Source: Actinocrinis sp035653575
GTDB lineage: Bacteria > Actinomycetota > Actinomycetes > Streptomycetales > Catenulisporaceae
Length of the DNA: 64,000 nucleotides
Reading direction: 5' to 3'
Assembly (NCBI RefSeq): GCF_035653575.1
Contig: NZ_DASRBQ010000068.1
Span: 25,946-89,945 of the forward strand
Shown: piece by piece, positions 43,978 to 54,411 of the stretch
How the letters are laid out: each line of letters begins with the position of its first letter
Numbering within the stretch: position 1 is the stretch's first letter
Position numbers and translations under genes: made by a program
The notes under the pieces: model-generated
What the model was told of the DNA's origin: nothing
The model's database searches: none
The model's input: only the letters and a program-made list of their open reading frames with translations

Positions 43978-45186
43978 TTACACCGAGGTGAACCGGTAGC
44001 CCTCGTTGAGCAGCTGCGGCAGCACGATCTTGAGCGCCGCCACCGTCTGGGAGCGGTCCCCGCCGCCGTCGTGCTCCAGGATGATCGAGCTGGTCCTGGT
44101 GTTCCTCATGATCCGCTGCACGATCGTGTTCACCCCCGGCCGCGACCAGTCCCGCGGGTCCACCGACCAGTCCAGGGGCCGCAGCTTGGCCTGCGCGCAG
44201 GCCACGAACACCGTGTGCGACCACGCCCCGTACGGCGCCCGGAAGATCGTCGGGTGGATGCCCACCGCGCTGAGCGCGTCGTTGGCCCGCGAGATCTGCG
44301 AGCGCACCGCGGACAGCGAGAGCTTGGACTGGTCCGCGTGGTTCCAGGTGTGGTTCACGATCGTGTGCCCGGCAGCCGCGACCTCGCTCACCAGCGAGCG
44401 GTTCGCCGCGATCTGCTCGCCGATCATGCAGAAGGTCGCCTTGATCCGGTACTGGTCCAGCAGGTCCAGGATCTGCGGGGTGTACTGCGCGTTCGGACCG
44501 TCGTCCAGCGTGAGCGCGATCACCTTCGGGCCGGCGTTGACGTAGTACTCCGGCTGCGACTGCACCAGCGCGGGGTCCACCCCGCTGCCCGGGTTGTTCA
44601 CATCCGGCGGGGGAGAGGTCGCCAGCCCCGCCGAGGAGGAGGACAGATCCGTCGGCGTCGTGGAGACCGCGGGACTGACCGGCGCCGCGGACGGCGACTG
44701 CGACGGGCTCGGCGAGGGCGAGGCCGCGTGCGAGGAGCCCGCCGAGGACAGCCGCGCCGCGGTCGCGATCCCGCACCCGCCCACCAGCGTCAGCCCGCCG
44801 GCCGCGAACAGCACCCGCCGCGAGAGCTTGCGCCGCGGCACAGACCCGCCGCCCGGCCCGAACGCGCCCGGCTGATAGCCCCCGGGCCCGTACGGCCCCG
44901 CGTCCCCGGCCGGCTCACGCGCCGCCCCCGAGCCGTACCCCGGCTGCCCAGGCCCCTCCGGCCCCGTGCGCTGCGCGAAGATACCGCGCGCCGCCGCGGC
45001 GTGCACGGGCAGCGTCTCATCGAGCGCCACTGTCTGATCCAACGCCCCGTCAGGGGCCCCGTCCCGGGACCCGTCGAGCGCGACGGTGCGCTCCAGGTCC
45101 TCATTGCGCGCGGCGCCTCGCCCGAAGCCGCGCGCCCGCCGTTCCCACGAACTGTGATCCACGTCCGGTATAGACGGGAGGTTCAC
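43978..45186 (-). CDS. CE4 polysaccharide deacetylase, membrane-anchored
   Basis: A 402-residue protein with a NodB domain at about residues 215-400. Motifs are TLDDGPN (motif 1, metal Asp), HTWNHAD (motif 2, metal His pair), FRAPYGAW (motif 3), DWSVDPRDW (motif 4) and ILEHDGGGDRSQT (motif 5). Members deacetylate peptidoglycan or chitin-like sugars outside the cell. The first 120 residues are a Pro/Gly-rich cytoplasmic tail; then comes RRKLSRRVLFAAGGLTLVGG, a membrane segment with a twin-Arg look, and a Ser/Pro linker. The start is a GTG with a weak ribosome site. It is divergent from the encapsulin gene (292 bp apart, no gene between), so it may share only the promoter region. Confidence 0.9.
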   Translation of the reverse strand: MNLPSIPDVDHSSWERRARGFGRGAARNEDLERTVALDGSRDGAPDGALDQTVALDETLPVHAAAARGIFAQRTGPEGPGQPGYGSGAAREPAGDAGPYGPGGYQPGAFGPGGGSVPRRKLSRRVLFAAGGLTLVGGCGIATAARLSSAGSSHAASPSPSPSQSPSAAPVSPAVSTTPTDLSSSSAGLATSPPPDVNNPGSGVDPALVQSQPEYYVNAGPKVIALTLDDGPNAQYTPQILDLLDQYRIKATFCMIGEQIAANRSLVSEVAAAGHTIVNHTWNHADQSKLSLSAVRSQISRANDALSAVGIHPTIFRAPYGAWSHTVFVACAQAKLRPLDWSVDPRDWSRPGVNTIVQRIMRNTRTSSIILEHDGGGDRSQTVAALKIVLPQLLNEGYRFTSV

Positions 45187-45478
45187 TCATCCGGTTGTAC
45201 TTTCTTCAGACAAATTTCAGAGAACTCTGTTCGGCACCCCCGCGGCGGAAGCACACCCCGAGCGCGCACGGCGCGCGAGCACGCCATACGCGCCCCTCGC
45301 GGCCCCGCCGTCCCTCGATCGTGTAATACCCGCGCACCTGACGGAGCCTCAGCATGGGCTGTGCGGACCCGATCCCAGAGTTCTGCATCAGCGCCGCCCC
45401 GCCCCTGCCGCCGCGCGCACCGCACCGCCGCGGCGGCAGGGGCCGGGCCGACGACACACCGGAGGGGAAAAGCACCCG

Positions 45479-46897
<1,419 letters not shown>

Positions 46898-47000
46898 CTC
46901 CGGCCGACCGGCACCGCGTCCTGACCGCCCCGGCGGCGCGCCCGCACCCGCTCAACGCGGCGCGCCGCCCCCACCGCGCCGAAACCGGGTGACCTGACCG

Positions 47001-48086
47001 TTGCACGCCTCCACGCTCGACGCCCCCGACCACGACCATGATCACGACGGCGGCGGCCGCGAACCGGACCCGGACCAGCGCGCCACCGCGCTCCTGGAGC
47101 AGGCCCGCCACCTCGTCGAACCCGCGCTGCGCGCCGCCGTGACCACCCTGCCCACGGCCATGCACCGCGTCGCCGCCTACCATCTCGGCTGGCAACACCC
47201 CGACGGCACCCCCGTCTGCGCCGACGGCGGAAAGGCCCTGCGCCCCGCGCTCGTGCTGGCCGCCGCCCGCGCGCTCGGCGCCCCACCGGCCGCCGCCGTG
47301 CCCGCCGCCGCGGCCGTCGAACTGATCCACAACTTCACCCTCCTGCACGACGACGTCATGGACCGCGACGCCACCCGCCGCCACCGCCCCACCGCCTGGA
47401 GCGTCTTCGGCACCGCCGACGCGATCCTCGCCGGCGACGCCCTGCACGCCCTCGCCCTGCGCCTGCTGGCCCAGGACACCCACCCGGCCGCCACCGCGGC
47501 CACCGCACGCCTGGCCGCCTGCGTCATCGAACTGTGCGAAGGCCAGCACGAGGACTGCGCCTTCGAAACCCGCCGCCAGGTGACCCTCGCCGAATGCCTC
47601 GCCATGGCCCAGGCCAAGACCGGAGCGCTGCTCGGCGCGGCCTGCGCCCTCGGCGCCCTCTACGCCGGCGCCGCGCCCGAGACGGTCGAGGCGATGAACG
47701 CGTTCGGCCGCGCCGTCGGCCTCGCCTTCCAGCTCGCCGACGACCTGATCGGCATCTGGGGCGACCCCGCCGTCACCGGCAAACCCGCCGGCTCCGACCT
47801 GGCCGCCCGCAAGAAGTCCCTCCCGGTGGTCGCCGCCCTGGCCTCCGCCACCCCCGCCGCCGCGCAACTCGCCGCGCTCTACCGCGACCCGGCACCCATG
47901 ACCGCGCAGCAGGTGCGCGCCGCCGCCGACGCCGTAGACCGCGCCGGCGGCCGGGCCTGGGCGCACCTGGCGGCCGCCGACCACATGTCCGCCGCCATCG
48001 ACCACCTCACCCGCGCCGCCCCCGACCTCGACGGCGCCGAGGACCTGCTCACCCTCGCCGAACTGGCCACCCGCCGCGACCGCTGA
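47001..48086 (+). CDS. Polyprenyl diphosphate synthase, probable encapsulin cargo
   Basis: A 361-residue trans-isoprenyl diphosphate synthase. The first Asp-rich motif is in LLHDDVMDRD, the second in FQLADDLIGIWGDP, and the GGKALRPALVLAA block binds diphosphate. It condenses IPP with DMAPP, GPP or FPP; two small residues before the first motif allow a medium chain but the length cannot be called. The first 27 residues include an HDHDHD run and are likely disordered. Family 2 encapsulin cargos carry such N-terminal tails for loading. The TTG start lies 103 bp after the encapsulin gene. No 2-methylisoborneol synthase or methyltransferase, the other usual partner genes, is present. Confidence 0.92.
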   Translation: MHASTLDAPDHDHDHDGGGREPDPDQRATALLEQARHLVEPALRAAVTTLPTAMHRVAAYHLGWQHPDGTPVCADGGKALRPALVLAAARALGAPPAAAVPAAAAVELIHNFTLLHDDVMDRDATRRHRPTAWSVFGTADAILAGDALHALALRLLAQDTHPAATAATARLAACVIELCEGQHEDCAFETRRQVTLAECLAMAQAKTGALLGAACALGALYAGAAPETVEAMNAFGRAVGLAFQLADDLIGIWGDPAVTGKPAGSDLAARKKSLPVVAALASATPAAAQLAALYRDPAPMTAQQVRAAADAVDRAGGRAWAHLAAADHMSAAIDHLTRAAPDLDGAEDLLTLAELATRRDR

Positions 48087-48165
48087 ACCCGGCCCGGCCC
48101 GGACCGCGCCCGATCCGGCGATCCCCTCCCGGCGCCCCTCGGCCACCGGCCCGGTTCAACCCGCC

Positions 48166-49389
48166 CTAAACCGCACCCTCATCGAAATACCCTGACACGC
48201 TCTCGGCCTCGAACGGCCCGCGGTCTGTCACGATCCGCGTCACGAACCGCGGCGGCGTCACATCGAACGCCGGGTAATACGCCTTCTCCACCAGCGGTGA
48301 GGCCGTGCGCACGCCCTGCACCGAGAGCACTTCCGCGCCGTCGCGCCGCTCGACCACCACGTCCTTCGCGGTGGGGGAGAGGGGATCAGGAGCCTGAATC
48401 AATACGTAGAACGGCACCCCGAACGCGTGCGCCGCCACCGCCGCCCCCAGCGTGCCGACCTTGTTGAACACGTGCCCGTCCATGCTCACCCGGTCCGCCG
48501 CGGTCACCAGCGCGTCCACCCGGCCCAGTGCCGAGAACGGGCTGAGCACCGCCGCCGCCATCCCGTCGGTCACCAGCGTGACGTCCTGCCCCAGCTCGGC
48601 GAGCGTATGCGCCGTCAACCGCGCGCCCTGCAAGTACGGGCGCGTCTCCGTGGCCACGTACCGCAACCGCTTGCCCGCCGTGTGCACCGCCCGCACCAAC
48701 TCGATCAGGTACGAATCCATCCAGCAGTGCGTCAGCACCCGCGCGCCGTCCGGCAACAACCCCGCGGCATGCTCCGCCAGCAACGCACAGCGCCGCCGAA
48801 AGTAGCGCGCCTGGCCCGCCGCCTCATCCTCCACCACCGCGACCAGCCCGGCGGCGTCCCACGCCCCGCGAGCAGCAGAAGCCTCCGCCTGCGGCCGAAC
48901 CGCCTGCGCTTCCACCGCGGCCAGCACCGCCCGCACCGCGTCACCCACGCTGTTGTTCGTCGGCCGCGCCCCGATCAGCAGCGCCCCCGCCTCACGCACC
49001 GCCGCGACCGCCTCGGCCACCGGGCGCCCGGCCTGCTGACGCGCCGTCAGTACCAGGGCGGCCAGCGCCGCGAAGATCGGGCCGGTGCTCTGCGTCACCA
49101 TCTGCCGCATCGCGTCCGCGACCTCGGCCCCCGAACGCGCCGTCACCCACACGATCTCATGCGGAAACACCCGGCGATCCAGGATCAGCACCGCGTCGCG
49201 TTCCAGCCGCACGCTGCGCTCCAGCAGGGGAGAAGGCAACCCACCCGCCGAACCCTCAGGCACGCCGCCGCCCGACGCGTATCCGCCCTCGATCGCAGCC
49301 TCCACCGACAACCCGCCGGCCCACCCTGCAACTTTCCCGGCGCCCACGCGCGCCGCCCCTCCCGCCACGCTCCCAGCCGCCTCAGCCAT
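48166..49389 (-). CDS. MtnA/eIF-2B alpha-like sugar phosphate isomerase
   Basis: A 407-residue protein of the eIF-2B/MtnA fold, which includes methylthioribose-1-phosphate isomerase and ribose-1,5-bisphosphate isomerase. The conserved C-terminal blocks are YVATETRPYLQGARLTA, VDALVTAADRVSMDGHVFNKVGT and PFYVLIQAPDP; the N-terminal GARPTNNSVGDAVRAV matches the family's helical half. The usual catalytic Cys of MtnA was not found at its expected place, so it could be an R15P-isomerase-like or regulatory member. The ATG at 49389 has AGGAGGG 6 bases upstream. The first 50 residues are Ala/Gly-rich and variable. It is convergent with the encapsulin operon and head-to-head with the GH43 gene. It is not next to other methionine-salvage genes. 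Confidence 0.8.
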   Translation of the reverse strand: MAEAAGSVAGGAARVGAGKVAGWAGGLSVEAAIEGGYASGGGVPEGSAGGLPSPLLERSVRLERDAVLILDRRVFPHEIVWVTARSGAEVADAMRQMVTQSTGPIFAALAALVLTARQQAGRPVAEAVAAVREAGALLIGARPTNNSVGDAVRAVLAAVEAQAVRPQAEASAARGAWDAAGLVAVVEDEAAGQARYFRRRCALLAEHAAGLLPDGARVLTHCWMDSYLIELVRAVHTAGKRLRYVATETRPYLQGARLTAHTLAELGQDVTLVTDGMAAAVLSPFSALGRVDALVTAADRVSMDGHVFNKVGTLGAAVAAHAFGVPFYVLIQAPDPLSPTAKDVVVERRDGAEVLSVQGVRTASPLVEKAYYPAFDVTPPRFVTRIVTDRGPFEAESVSGYFDEGAV

Positions 49390-49542
49390 CCGCCACCCTC
49401 CTGCCTGCCGCATCGCCCACGTCCCCGCCGCGCCCGCGCGCACACGCCGTGGCCAGCCCGGGCACCACGCGTTGACGACCCTCAGACCTGCGAGCACAGT
49501 GATCTACGCGCGCCCGCCCTCCGCCACGACGGAGCCCAGCAG

Positions 49543-51069
49543 ATGATCACACCATACCCACGCATCCCCGCACCCAGCCCCAGCCCCGCGACCGCCTCGA
49601 GCTCCACGCGCATCCGCCTGCGCCGCAGCGCGACCCTCCTGGCCGCCGCCGTGACCGCCCTCGCCGCGTCCCTGTCCGCCGCGACCCCGGCACACGCCGC
49701 CACCGCCACCTTCACCCCCGGCGCCGCCTGGAACGACACCAGCGGCAACCCGCTGCAACTGCACGGCCTCGGCATCATCAACGTCGGCGGCACCTGGTAC
49801 GGCTTCGGCGAGGACAAGACCGGGGAGAGCAGCGCGAACACCTCCTTCCAGGACATCCCCTGCTACAGCTCCACCGACCTGTCCACCTGGACCCGCCAAG
49901 CCACCGCCCTGGCCCGCCAATCCAGCGGCGACCTCGGCCCCAACCGCATCGTCGAGCGCCCCAAGGTCCTGCACAACCCGAGCACCGGCAAGTACGTGAT
50001 GTACCTGCACATCGACAACACCAGCTACTCCGAGGCCAAGGTCGGCGTCGCCGTCAGCGACTCGGTCTGCGGCCCCTACACCTACCAGGGCAGCTTCCAG
50101 CCCCTCGGCTTCCAAAGCCGCGACATCGGCCTGTTCCAGGACACCGACGGAACCGGCTACCTGCTCAGCGAAGACCGCGCCAACGGCCTGCGCATCGACC
50201 GCCTCTCCGCCGACTACCTCAGCGTCGCCTCCTCTGTCGCGCTCTTCGCCGACTATGAAGCCCCCGCGATGGTCAAGATCGGCGGTACCTATTACCTGCT
50301 CGGCTCCCACCTGACCGGCTGGTCCACCAACGACAACGTCTACGCCACCGCCACCTCGCTGAGCGGACCGTGGTCCTCCTTCCGTACCTTCGCTCCCACC
50401 GGCACGAACACCTACAACTCGCAGACCGCGAACATCATCACCGTCCCGGGCTCCTCGGGCACTACCTACATCTACGCCGGCGACCGCTGGACCACCGGCA
50501 ACCTGGGCACCTCACCGCTGATCTGGCTGCCCATGACCATCTCCGGCAGTACGCTCACCGTCGGCTGGCAGCGCTCCTGGACCCTGGACACCAGCGCCGG
50601 CACCTGGTCCAACGGCGCCTCCAACCCCGCAAGCGGCAGCACCCACTACCTGACCAACGCGCACAGCGGCCTGGTCATGGACGTCAGCGGCGGATCCACC
50701 GCACCCGGCGGCAAAATCATCCAGTGGACCAACCACTCCGGCACCAACCAGCAGTGGACGCTCACCCGCGCGAGCGGCAACGCGTACACAGTCAAGAACG
50801 TCAACAGCGGCCTGTGCCTTGAAGCCCCCGGCGGATCGACCTCCAGCGGCGTGCAACTCGACCAGGGCACCTGCTCCAGTGCCGCCAGCCAGCAGTGGGC
50901 GTTCGACGCCGTCGGCTCCTACACCTCCCCAAGCGACACCAGCTACCTGATGGTCAACCTCGGCAGCGGCCTGACCGCCGACGACTACGGCAACTCCACC
51001 AGCACCGGCGCGATCGTCGACCAGTGGCCCGGCAACGGCGGCGACAACCAGACCTGGAACCTGTCCTAG
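49543..51069 (+). CDS. Secreted GH43-like enzyme with ricin-type CBM13
   Basis: A 508-residue secreted protein: signal peptide (LRRSATLLAAAVTALAASL), a five-bladed beta-propeller at about 55-355 and a C-terminal ricin B-type lectin domain at about 370-508 (three QxW-like repeats: NQQWTL, SQQWAF, NQTWNLS). The propeller reads PGAAWNDTSGNPLQLHGLGI, YGFGEDKTG, RPKVLHNPSTGKYVMYLHID and FADYEAPAMV, the pattern of GH43 subfamily 24 exo-beta-1,3-galactanases and their Actinobacterial relatives. Substrates would be galactan or arabinogalactan side chains. The ATG at 49543 has GGAG 9 bases upstream; much longer readings upstream have no support. It ends at a strong hairpin. Confidence 0.9.
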   Translation: MITPYPRIPAPSPSPATASSSTRIRLRRSATLLAAAVTALAASLSAATPAHAATATFTPGAAWNDTSGNPLQLHGLGIINVGGTWYGFGEDKTGESSANTSFQDIPCYSSTDLSTWTRQATALARQSSGDLGPNRIVERPKVLHNPSTGKYVMYLHIDNTSYSEAKVGVAVSDSVCGPYTYQGSFQPLGFQSRDIGLFQDTDGTGYLLSEDRANGLRIDRLSADYLSVASSVALFADYEAPAMVKIGGTYYLLGSHLTGWSTNDNVYATATSLSGPWSSFRTFAPTGTNTYNSQTANIITVPGSSGTTYIYAGDRWTTGNLGTSPLIWLPMTISGSTLTVGWQRSWTLDTSAGTWSNGASNPASGSTHYLTNAHSGLVMDVSGGSTAPGGKIIQWTNHSGTNQQWTLTRASGNAYTVKNVNSGLCLEAPGGSTSSGVQLDQGTCSSAASQQWAFDAVGSYTSPSDTSYLMVNLGSGLTADDYGNSTSTGAIVDQWPGNGGDNQTWNLS

Positions 51070-51075
51070 ACGCGC

Positions 51076-51113
51076 GGCTGCGGCCCGGAACAAGACCGTT
51101 CCGGGCCGCAGCC
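51076..51113. terminator. Strong bidirectional terminator
   Basis: A perfect 16-bp stem (GGCTGCGGCCCGGAAC and its complement) with a 6-base loop, 6 bases after the GH43 stop and 52 bases from the convergent MFS stop. Confidence 0.88.
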
Positions 51114-51137
51114 ACCGGCCACCGGCCACCGGCCACC
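51112..51137. repeat. Tandem 7-mer repeat CCACCGG
   Basis: About 3.7 tandem copies of CCACCGG directly after the GH43 terminator. A short simple repeat, possibly variable between strains. Confidence 0.85.
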
Positions 51138-51165
51138 CGCAACGAACGTCAACCCGACGACAACC

Positions 51166-52563
51166 TCACCGCGCTCGGCGCAACAGCTGCGCGAGAACCG
51201 CCGTCACCACGGTCAACCCGGCGACAACACACAGGCTCACCACGAACCCGTGCACGACCGTCCCCGCCGCGAAGAACGCCACGCCGATCACCGCCACGCC
51301 CACCGCACCCCCGACCTGCTGCGCGGTCGACAACACGCCCGCCGCCGCACCCGCCAGCCGCGCATCGACGCCGGCCAGCACCGTGGAAGACAGCGGCACG
51401 AGCACCGCCCCGATCCCGAAACCCACCAGCACCAGCCCCGGCACCAACGCCCACGCCGACGACGCATGCGCCTGCCACGCGAGCGTCAGCGCCCCGGCCG
51501 CCGCCAGCACCGCCCCCAGCGCCAGCACCTGATGCCCTAACCGCGCAGCCAAGCCAGCGGCCAGCAGCAGCGCGGCGAAGTAGCCGGCCCCGACCGCCGC
51601 GAACACCACGCCGGAGAACAGCGCCGAATAACCGCGCCCCTGCTGCAGATACAGCGCCAGCACGAAGAAGAACGCCGAGGGCACCAGCCCGAACGCCATC
51701 CCCGCGAGCGAACCGACCGCGAAGCTGCGGGAGCGAAACAGCGTCAGATCCACCAGCGCGGCCAAGCCCCGCCGGGCCCGCGCCGCCTGATGCCCGACGA
51801 ACACGCCCCCGAGCACCGGCGCCGACGCGAGCATCAGCCAACTCCACACCGGCCAACCGCGCTCACGCCCCTGCACCAACGGCACCACGAGCGCGGCGAT
51901 CGCGACCGCGGCCAGCAGCGTGCCCACCACATCCAGCCGCGCGGCCGGCCCCCGCGACTCGGGCACCACCCGCCGCACGAACGCCAGCGCCACCAGCCCG
52001 ACCGGCACATTGATCAGGAAGATCGCCCGCCAGCCGAGCCCGGCGAGGTCCGCCTGGATCAGTGCGCCGCCCAGCAGTTGACCGAGCACGCCCGCGATGC
52101 CCATCGCGAAGCCGTACGCCGCGAACGCGCGATCCCGCCTTGGCCCCTCGTACGTGGTGCCCAGGATCGCCAGCACCTGCGGCGTGAGCATCGCGCCGGC
52201 CGCGCCCTGCAACGCACGCGCCACTACCAGCGCCGTCGCACTCGGGGCGGCCCCGCACAGCGCGGACGTGACGGTGAACAGCGCGAGCCCGATCGTGAAC
52301 ATCCGGCGGCGCCCGTGGAGGTCGCCGAGCCGGCCGCCGGTGATCATGCCGGCCGCGAAGGTGACCCCGTAACCGGCCACCACCAGCGACATCGCCACCG
52401 AGTCGGCGTGCAGGTCGGCGTGGATGGACGGCAGCGCGACGTTGACGATGAAGAAGTCGAGGAAGGTGACGAAGGTGCCGGCCAGGACCACGACCAGTGG
52501 CCCGAGGCCGGGCACCGTGCCCGCCCGGCCGGTCGCTGGCCGGGCGAGGGTGCTGGTGGACAT
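51166..52563 (-). CDS. DHA2-type MFS drug exporter
   Basis: A 465-residue, roughly 14-segment drug:H+ antiporter. Signatures are LDFFIVNVALPSIHADL (motif D1), GRLGDLHGRRRMF (motif A), RALQGAAGAMLTP (motif B) and GVLGQLLGGALI (motif C). The ATG at 52563 has AGGAG 7 bases upstream and gives the standard start (MSTSTLARP). It lies 126 bp after the NTF2-like gene in the same direction, and both are divergent from the XRE regulator. This is a plausible regulated export module. The substrate is unknown. Confidence 0.95.
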   Translation of the reverse strand: MSTSTLARPATGRAGTVPGLGPLVVVLAGTFVTFLDFFIVNVALPSIHADLHADSVAMSLVVAGYGVTFAAGMITGGRLGDLHGRRRMFTIGLALFTVTSALCGAAPSATALVVARALQGAAGAMLTPQVLAILGTTYEGPRRDRAFAAYGFAMGIAGVLGQLLGGALIQADLAGLGWRAIFLINVPVGLVALAFVRRVVPESRGPAARLDVVGTLLAAVAIAALVVPLVQGRERGWPVWSWLMLASAPVLGGVFVGHQAARARRGLAALVDLTLFRSRSFAVGSLAGMAFGLVPSAFFFVLALYLQQGRGYSALFSGVVFAAVGAGYFAALLLAAGLAARLGHQVLALGAVLAAAGALTLAWQAHASSAWALVPGLVLVGFGIGAVLVPLSSTVLAGVDARLAGAAAGVLSTAQQVGGAVGVAVIGVAFFAAGTVVHGFVVSLCVVAGLTVVTAVLAQLLRRAR

Positions 52564-52689
52564 CGCGATTCTCCTGTCGAAACCAGGGGAGCAGAGCACA
52601 AGGGAGCAGGGGAGTAGGACGAGCCGAAGATAACGAGAGCGGTAGCGCAGCAGGCGGACAGCAGCCGCCCCGCTGCCAGGCCGCCGCTG

Positions 52690-53046
52690 TCAGGCGTCCG
52701 GCACCCGGTCCAAAAACCCGGCCACCGACCGGATCCGCCCGTCCGGACCGGTCGTGACCACGTCGAAGCCGACGACCACCGGCTCCGACCCGTCCGGACC
52801 CAGGCCCCAGCCGAACCGGGCGACGTCGTGATGAGCGTCGAGCGGACCGAACGGGGTGAAGACAAACCCGGGGAACTGCTGCTGCACCGCGGCGATCGTC
52901 GCGTCAAGCGCGTCCAGGCCGTCGACCTCGACAAGCGGGTCGACGTAGGCGGCGTCCTCGGCGAACAGCTCGCGCAGCAAGCCGCGCCGGGAGTCGGCGT
53001 CGACGGCGTTCCAGCAGGCGAGGTAGCGATCACGCAGGTCGGACAT
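52690..53046 (-). CDS. NTF2-like (SnoaL fold) protein
   Basis: A 118-residue cone-shaped alpha+beta protein: RYLACWNAVDADSRRGLLRELF, then AEDAAYVDPLVEVDGLDALDA with the SnoaL-type Asp pocket residue, DAHHDVARFGWGLGPDG and VGFDVVTTGPDGRI as the closing strands. SnoaL/NTF2-like proteins are polyketide cyclases, isomerases or ligand binders. AAAGGAT precedes the ATG by 6 bases. It is the first gene of the unit ending in the DHA2 exporter and is divergent from XRE, with a palindrome in between. A role in detoxifying a small molecule is inference from context. Confidence 0.85.
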   Translation of the reverse strand: MSDLRDRYLACWNAVDADSRRGLLRELFAEDAAYVDPLVEVDGLDALDATIAAVQQQFPGFVFTPFGPLDAHHDVARFGWGLGPDGSEPVVVGFDVVTTGPDGRIRSVAGFLDRVPDA

Positions 53047-53130
53047 GGTGCGATCCTTTCGGCGAGAAACATTGCGTCTCTGACGCCGACGATCATGCGG
53101 GCACCGGCGGGGGAGCGTCGATTCCCTCAG

Positions 53131-53152
53131 AGGTAATGCAATCCGCTTACCT
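53131..53152. promoter_or_regulatory. XRE operator candidate
   Basis: A perfect inverted repeat AGGTAA-N10-TTACCT (22 bp) in the XRE/NTF2 divergent region, 46 bp before the XRE start. A further AGGTA follows at 53156-53160. It fits dimer binding by the adjacent regulator. Confidence 0.6.
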
Positions 53153-53197
53153 GCGAGGTAGTCGCACAGCGGCAACAGGCCGCGATAACGTCGCGCC

Positions 53198-53998
53198 ATG
53201 ACCTCCCTCACCGCCCCAACCCCGCAGGTCGGGCAGCTGCTGCGGCAGTGGCGCGAACGGCGCAGACTCAGCCAGCTGCAGCTCGCCATCCAGGCCGAGA
53301 TCTCGACCCGGCACCTGAGCTTCGTGGAGACCGGGCGGTCGCGACCCACCCCGGAGATGATCGTCAAGCTCACCGAGCACCTCGACGTACCGCTGCGCGA
53401 GCGCAACGAACTGCTGCTCGCCGGAGGCTACGCACCGCGCTACCCCCAGCACGGCCTGGACGCCCCGGAACTGGCGAGCGTGCGCGCCGCGCTGCGCTCC
53501 GTCCTGACCGCACACGAGCCGAACCCCGCGGTCGTGATCAACCGCTGGTGGGAGCTACTGGACGCCAACGCGACCATCAGCCTGTTCACCGACGGCTGCG
53601 CGCCCGAGCTGCTCGAACCGCCGGTCAACGTGCTACGCCTGTCCCTGCACCCGCACGGACTGGCCCCGCGCATCGCCAACCTGGGCCAATGGCGCGCCCA
53701 CCTGCTCGAACAGGTCCGTCGCCGCAAGGAGCAAACGGGTGACCCGCGCCTCGAGCAGCTGCACGCCGAGCTCACCGGCTACCCGGGAGGCTCGGCGCCC
53801 GTCCCGCCGAACAGCGTCGTGCTGCCCCTCAGGCTCCGCACCGATGACAGCGAACTGTCATTCTTTTCGATCTCCGCAACAGTCGAAACAGCAGCCGACG
53901 TGACTATCGAAGAACTCGTAATCGAATCGTTCTACCCGGCTGACGCGGCGACAGCGGACCGCCTGCGCGAGCTCACGACGGCCCGCGCAGCCGCGTAG
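53198..53998 (+). CDS. XRE family regulator with MmyB-like ligand-binding domain
   Basis: A 266-residue regulator. Residues 10-70 are an XRE helix-turn-helix (LRQWRERRRLSQLQLAIQAEISTRHLSFVE split by the turn, then GRSRPTPEMIVKLTEHLDVPL). Residues about 95-255 are a PAS-like MmyB domain (NPAVVINRWWELLDAN, NVLRLSLHPHGLAPRI, LDVPLRERNELLLAGGYAP before it). Actinobacterial MmyB-type regulators sit next to dehydrogenase or exporter genes and bind fatty-acid-like ligands. It is divergent from the NTF2-like/DHA2 unit, which it should control. Confidence 0.93.
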   Translation: MTSLTAPTPQVGQLLRQWRERRRLSQLQLAIQAEISTRHLSFVETGRSRPTPEMIVKLTEHLDVPLRERNELLLAGGYAPRYPQHGLDAPELASVRAALRSVLTAHEPNPAVVINRWWELLDANATISLFTDGCAPELLEPPVNVLRLSLHPHGLAPRIANLGQWRAHLLEQVRRRKEQTGDPRLEQLHAELTGYPGGSAPVPPNSVVLPLRLRTDDSELSFFSISATVETAADVTIEELVIESFYPADAATADRLRELTTARAAA

Positions 53999-54089
53999 CG
54001 GGCAGCGCGCACGAACGCAAAACGTCGGCACCAAAAGCAGGAAAGTCAACCGGCGTACATGCCCTCTCGAACCCCTCTCAACACGCTTC

Positions 54090-54115
54090 TCATGCATAAT
54101 CTCTCTTATGCATGA
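54090..54115. promoter_or_regulatory. AT-rich perfect inverted repeat in a gene-free stretch
   Basis: TCATGCATAA-TCTCTC-TTATGCATGA: perfect 10-bp arms with a 6-bp spacer. It is the most AT-rich stretch seen in the window and lies alone in the 413-bp gap 53999-54411, which otherwise shows no coding signal. It is an operator or weak hairpin of unknown partner, lying upstream of the WXG/Rhs unit. Confidence 0.6.
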
Positions 54116-54411
54116 TACGTAGCGCCTGCTCTCCTGCGCGTTTCTTCTGCCTGCACGGATCAGCGCAACGCCTTGCTGGTGGTAGCCAGTTCCTGGCGAG
54201 CTGCGAGTAGATTGCGAGTAGCCGACGGCGGCTGGGGGCTAGATCTACCTCCAATCAACGCTCAAACCGGGCGATCCGCCTGCGGGAAATGTCCGGACCA
54301 CTCCCCCGCGATGTGTCAGGGTCGTGACCAACCACTGTGTCGCTAGCTACGGACGCGCTGCTACTGTCCCGCCTGAGCCTTCAGCACACGGACGACGGGG
54401 AGGGGATCGGG

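Noticed and set aside
48427..49542. Long plus-strand frame running into the GH43 gene
   Set aside because: It is the antisense of the MtnA-like gene, Arg/His/Pro-rich, and the GH43 signal peptide and ribosome site fix the real start at 49543.
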